A stretch of DNA of 64,000 nt from Rhynchonema sp. JSB1_4 (Eukaryota; Nematoda; Chromadorea; Monhysterida; Xyalidae): assembly GCA_030248065.1 (NCBI GenBank), contig JASAMV010002945.1:1-64000 (forward strand). The letters are read 5' to 3'. Position 1 is the first letter of the stretch, and each line of letters opens with the position of its first letter. Positions 59,930 to 64,000 of this stretch are shown piece by piece. Made by a program: the position numbers and the translations under genes. The notes below the pieces were generated by a model that saw only the letters and a list, made by a program, of their open reading frames with translations, had not been told where the DNA came from and did not search any database.

Positions 59930-60135
59930 ATTTTGCGCAACAACTTTTTTTCCAACCCTGATGGAACCGGCCGGGATCATCATTAAAGTCAAACTCCGTA
60001 TATCTCGACGCATTAAATTTGTTCGGAAAATTTTTGGAAAAAATGCGACAGAAAAACGAAAAACGAACCATGGTCTCATGCATCACGGGAAAATATAATA
60101 ACATCATTTGGGGCATCTCAGGTACCAAATAATTC
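59930..60135. mobile_element. Fragment of CAGGGTTGG-type element
   Basis: TTTTTTTCCAACCCTG at 59945-59960 resembles a terminus. GAAACATGGTCTCATG and GGGGCATCTCAGGTACC are inverted matches to 39990-40060. It follows the end of the CBM14/LDLa gene. Confidence 0.5.
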
Positions 60136-60306
60136 GTTGAGACGTCATAAAAGAACATTGTCGATTGTGCTGGGCTGACCCCCAACGCGATTGGGTTAGC
60201 GGCTGAAATAGTATTAAGATCCCTACACGCGTTGAGGGCCACAAAGACATTGTTAGCGGCTGATGCTGCTACGCCTCCTTATTAAAGCGTTGAAGGCACC
60301 AGAAGA

Positions 60307-60598
60307 AAGTGCTGAATGATGCTGGACAGAATAATTGGTTGAAGCGCTGGGTGATCATTGTGTGCACTATGGTACCCCTCTGCACGCCAGGCCTGTTCCA
60401 ATCTTGCAGCCCGGAAGGCACAACCAAGAATGGTTGCATACTGGTCATGCATCGGAGTGGCCTCATTCTTGCAGCCCGGAAGGCACAACCAAGACTGAGA
60501 AAGTGCTGAATGATGCTGGACGGAATAATTGGTTGAAGCGCTGGGTGATCATTGTGTGCACTAAGGCACAACCAGGACTGAGAAAGTGCTGAATGATG
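60307..60598 (+). repeat. Imperfect tandem duplication, about 190-bp unit
   Basis: AAGTGCTGAATGATGCTGG, AATAATTGGTTGAAGCGC and TGGGTGATCATTGTGTGCAC occur at 60307-60368 and again at 60499-60560, and GAGAAAGTGCTGAATGATG a third time at 60579. GCAGCCCGGAAGGCACAACC is repeated within the unit. No credible protein. Confidence 0.75.
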
Positions 60599-60799
60599 TC
60601 TGTGCTCAGCAAACCCACTCGTTTATATAGCACACTGACCCAACACTGGCTGTTGGTTCAGCCCATAATCCCCTCCCCTGTGGCGCAAAGCAGTCTCATA
60701 GTGTCAAACAGCAGGCGTAATCCGGCTCAAGCTGGGCACGTCTTTGGGACAGGTATTTTGGCGTCCAATTTTGAGCACAACGAGGTGGGTGACCGTAAA

Positions 60800-61004
60800 T
60801 ACAGGTACTACCAAAAACGAATTTTTTTAATTAAAATCGCCTGGTTTGTTTTTCGTTTTTTTTAATCCTGAAATTCCTTGATTTCCCTGATTTTTTTCAG
60901 GGAAAGTACCCTAATTTTCAGGGAATATCAATTTTGGTCCTATTTTTTTCAAAAATTTTCAGGCGAATTTTAAAAAAAATAATTTTTTTGCCCCAACCCT
61001 GAGT
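60800..61004. mobile_element. Partial CAGGGTTGGGC-family copy
   Basis: The right end GCCCCAACCCTGAG and the CAGGGAAAGTACCCTAATT palindrome match the family at 19941 and 62777. The left end is worn. No duplication is readable. Confidence 0.65.
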
Positions 61005-61518
61005 GAAACATTCATACATGGCTGCTGATTTTAGAGATCTTACACGGTGTGGAATACAAAATGGAGCTTGGGGATTTTCTCTTTCCATTCGTTTTGAATA
61101 CACACCACCTTCGAAATCAGGCTCGTGTTGGTGTCGTAGTTTGCCTTTGTGTTGATAAATGCTTGTGCATTATTGATTGTTGGAAGATGAGATTTACATT
61201 CGATATACACTTTCATGCGTCACGTTTTTTTGTTCTACTTAGCTTTGCCAAAAGACATTTTCGTGTGCTATTTATTGTACAATACTACCAATATCCATTC
61301 AACATAATTCTTATGAAAGACTGATGGCAAAAAATTGCGAAGCGAAATCTCAGAGAACAATACAAAAGTAACAAAGCGACAGAAACGACACGATGCGGTA
61401 AGAATACACACAAAGCCCTGCTTTAGGATCACACAAAAGGTAAATACAGTACGTAATACATAGTAACACACGGTTTCCGTGAGTTTTCTTTGTGAATGCA
61501 TCACAAACGATAGGTTGC

Positions 61519-61905
61519 AATTATAGTGACTAAACTAAAAAACCGTTTTTTTCGAAAAAAAAACGAAAATAAATTACCAAGAAAAATTACCGGTTATTTA
61601 TTTTTGCGAGAAAATGTGTTTTTTGGTCTGAAAATGGCGAAAAATTTTCTTGAAGCTTAGAAGCTACAGTATGCTACAAAATCGTTTTAAAAAGGTTTAG
61701 AACAGCTGAAAGCGACCATTTTTCGTGCCTGAAACACGCAGGAGGGGTTTACAAACCATAAGCAAAGCAACAATTGCTCAAAAGTGGGTGTTTTTGACTT
61801 CGGACTTCCTTAAGTGCTGGTGTAATTTATTTGAAAAAAAAAACGTTTTTTTCGGGAAAAGACCGTCTTTTTCAAAAATATAAATTACCGTAATTTTCGT
61901 TACCA
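61519..61905. mobile_element. Inverted-repeat element, TATAGTGACTAAA/TTACCGTAATTTT ends
   Basis: The left TTATAGTGACTAAA and right AATTACCGTAATTTTCGTTACCATA are related inverted ends, with AAACCGTTTTTTTCG tracts inside. A half copy at 11121-11262 supports the terminus. Confidence 0.65.
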
Positions 61906-62074
61906 TATTGGAACACCACCTCATGACCAATAGTGCAATTTGTCACGCAACCCAGCGACCTTTTTCTCCTTCACTAAGCGTGAAGATCATGTTGCGGAGT
62001 TTGTGGGGTGACTGTCTTTTTTCATGCGCTGTGCTGGTGTGGCTAAATCGCACGCAGTTTTGCTCACGCTCTTT

Positions 62075-62285
62075 GGGTGATATTTTCGAAGCGGAGTAAA
62101 GGTCAGTTGGATGTAAAGGTCGGTGGAAAGCACGGTCGACAGCTCAGTGTGATAGACCTCGGTGTAAACTTGAAACATTCCGCGCTGATAACAGGCAATG
62201 TTTCACGTTTACACCGAGCTACGCCGACCGAGCTTTCGACCGAACTTTACGCCCAACTGACCTTTCGAATTTCGAAAATTCCACC
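62075..62285. mobile_element. GTGTAAA-family inverted-repeat element
   Basis: Starts GGGTGATATTTTCGAAGCGG and ends near AATTTCGAAAATTCCACC. Arms carry GTCAGTTGGATGTAAAG and its inverse; the centre has GAAACATTC and AATGTTTCAC. Closest to 27161-27375. Confidence 0.8.
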
Positions 62286-62401
62286 TTTCAGACTGCGGTT
62301 TGCCTTGTGTGATCATGGGTTGGCAAGTTAAGTAACTTCTTGGAATGTGAAACACTCATGATGCCTTATCCTGGTGAAACTTACCGTACGTAATGTTTTA
62401 T

Positions 62402-62660
62402 AGTGTGTTCTTACACATATTTTTGGCTGCGGTTCCAAAAGAATTTTTGTGGCGTCGCTGCAAGCAAAATCTGCATGCCATATGCATACCTCAGCGTCTC
62501 ATTGAGTCAAAATCTCAGCTGCCGCTGCTGTTTCTGGGTGGCAGCTACCTACAGTACACGCCAATTGATTTCAACACCATGACGCTGCGTTGCAATACTT
62601 TATGCACGTACGATGCAAAAATTTTAATGATACTTTTATTGGCAAATGAACGATTTACGT
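62402..62660 (+). CDS. Possible exon of an unidentified gene
   Basis: After a TTTTATAG acceptor, an open frame encodes VPKEFLWRRCKQNLHAI and LLFLGGSYLQYTPIDFN, ending near a TCAAA/GTTGGT donor. The sequence is protein-like but no neighbouring exon or family was recognised. Confidence 0.3.
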
Positions 62661-62776
62661 CAAAGTTGGTCTGATCGAGTCGAAAGTGCGAAGATAACGC
62701 GCTTGGCCACACAGTATACAGTCCGCATGCTAGACAAACTGACGGAACATGAAAAACCACGTGCACTTATTGCAAC

Positions 62777-63285
62777 CAGGGTTGGGCAAAAAACGTTTTT
62801 TTCAAAAAATCGTTTTTTTAAAAAAAACGGTTTTTTTAAAAAAACGTTTTTTTTAAAACGCCCAGATGACCAAAATATGCCCCCCAAAAAATTGGAAAAC
62901 GCTCATGTTGGGAAGAAAACGCGGTTAAATGAAGTCATTCTATGTGTTCTGAGGCAAAATAAACAGGGTTCAACCCTTTTCCAGCGAGTTGTTAAGATCC
63001 CATATCAGACCCGCATCGTGGGACCAACTTTGGTCGGGGTCATCACTGAAAGTCAGACTCTGTATATCGACGTATCTCGACAAAGTAAAAATTGGTCGAA
63101 AATTTTTTGAAAAAAATGGGACAAAAAATTGATTTTCCTTGATAATCAGGGTACTTTCCCTGAAAAATCAGGGAAAATCAAGGAAATTCAGGATTTAAAA
63201 ATAAACGAAAAACGAACCAGGCGTTTTTTTTTAAAAACGTCGTTTTTTTAAGAAAACACGCCGTCGTTTTTTTTGCCCAACCCTG
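62777..63285. mobile_element. hAT-like MITE, CAGGGTTGGGCAAAA family, 509 bp
   Basis: ATTGCAAC at 62769-62776 and 63286-63293 is a perfect 8-bp duplication. Ends CAGGGTTGGGCAAAA and TTTTGCCCAACCCTG. The interior matches 38526-39539 (AAACGCGGTTAAATGAAG, CCTTGATAATCAGGG). Confidence 0.93.
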
Positions 63286-63293
63286 ATTGCAAC

Positions 63294-64000
63294 ACATTCA
63301 GATTTGTTCTTACACAAACGTTGTACATCGCTATTCGAGCCCAGGCACCGTATAGGTTGACTCAGCGTGAAAAATTAAGAGAAACTGGGCGAATGCGAAA
63401 GTGAAACCCAAACACACTAAAACCTAAAAAAACCTAGTTCAAGACTTCATCACAGTTTTTTGCATCGAACAGCATTCGTCGACATTCCCTCGACGGCGGC
63501 CCAGCGAGCAGTTTCCTTCCTTTCGGCTAAATAAAAGATAAATAAATGAAAAAAAGATTTATTGGCATCTGTTATTGCTCGATTAATGCCGCAGCAGCAA
63601 AATCCAGCATGTGCGTGCCACTGAAATTGGATTGAAACTGATAGAAGATGGTTTCTTCAAAGAAGTACAATAGTTGAGCCCGAGAATTCAAGACCACCAC
63701 GTAAAGTATACCGCAGTGTTACCTGTAAGGTGATCGGATATCCGCCTGCAACAGTGCTGTAGAATATACGTAAACAAGGTTGAGCGGAATTAATACAGCC
63801 TTACGTTATTTATATTGTCATTAATAACATTTTTAATAATATTTATTTTGTTAATATTAATTAATTATAGCCTTACAAGCCTCCATGTGCATGGTATCCC
63901 AATAGTTTTTTTCGTACGTTCCCACCATGGCGGGGAGGGTTATTTTCCATTCTGCTACCATATTCAATAAAGCCGTTCGGGACCTACGTTTATCCGCGCT
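63294..64000. other. No gene seen
   Basis: Contains AATAAA hexamers at about 63528-63545 and an A/T-rich tract at 63810-63870. It may be a 3' untranslated region of a neighbouring gene; no coding exon is supported. Confidence 0.3.

Overview
This window is from the nuclear genome of an animal. All recognisable genes are split by GT-AG introns, and five reconstruct with consistent splice phases across every or most junctions. The set is XRCC2, TGS1, the metazoan ankyrin-type mitochondrial disaggregase CLPB (Skd3) and MAN2C1, plus a secreted protein carrying a chitin-binding peritrophin-A (CBM14) domain and LDL-receptor class A repeats. CBM14 next to LDLa suggests an invertebrate with a chitinous cuticle or matrix, possibly an ecdysozoan. 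I cannot name the phylum from sequence alone.

Layout. 0-5.9 kb: XRCC2 (minus), its first intron swollen by transposons. 5.9-11 kb: a nest of GC-rich, G-run/C-run non-autonomous elements. 11.3-18.2 kb: an unidentified zinc-finger gene (plus). 18.4-23.2 kb: TGS1 (minus). 25.1-34.1 kb: CLPB (minus, 13 exons). 35.4-41.1 kb: an unidentified secreted EGF-type modular protein (minus), head to head with MAN2C1 (plus, 22 exons, 42.7-47.65 kb). 48.2-48.65 kb: the start of an unidentified minus-strand gene. 48.9-59.8 kb: the CBM14/LDLa gene (plus, 10 exons), whose introns hold a tRNA-Phe gene, two tRNA-Phe relics and two large foldback elements. 60-64 kb: repeats, one possible exon and a hAT-like element.

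The genes do not form a pathway. XRCC2 acts in homologous recombination, TGS1 in snRNA cap hypermethylation, CLPB in the mitochondrial intermembrane space and MAN2C1 in cytosolic glycan catabolism; the other two named models are extracellular. The most striking content is the mobile DNA. Ten or more short elements have perfect or near-perfect 8-bp target duplications and hAT-like ends (CAGGGTTG, TAGGGTTAG, TAGGGCTC, CAGAGATCGG, AGTGTAGTTCC). Each family carries its own short motif array near both ends (GGCCCG, TTTCCCGCGGGAAA, GTGTCGGG, AACGTTTTTT, GGTACACTAACCGCC and others). Several otherwise different families share an internal GCGCGC-nn-GCGCGC hairpin flanked by A/T-rich AAAATGGGCATTTTT-type sequence. 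No transposase was found, so all appear non-autonomous. Separate families with TA duplications, and two TTAA-flanked foldbacks with arms of about 0.5 and 0.8 kb, are also present.
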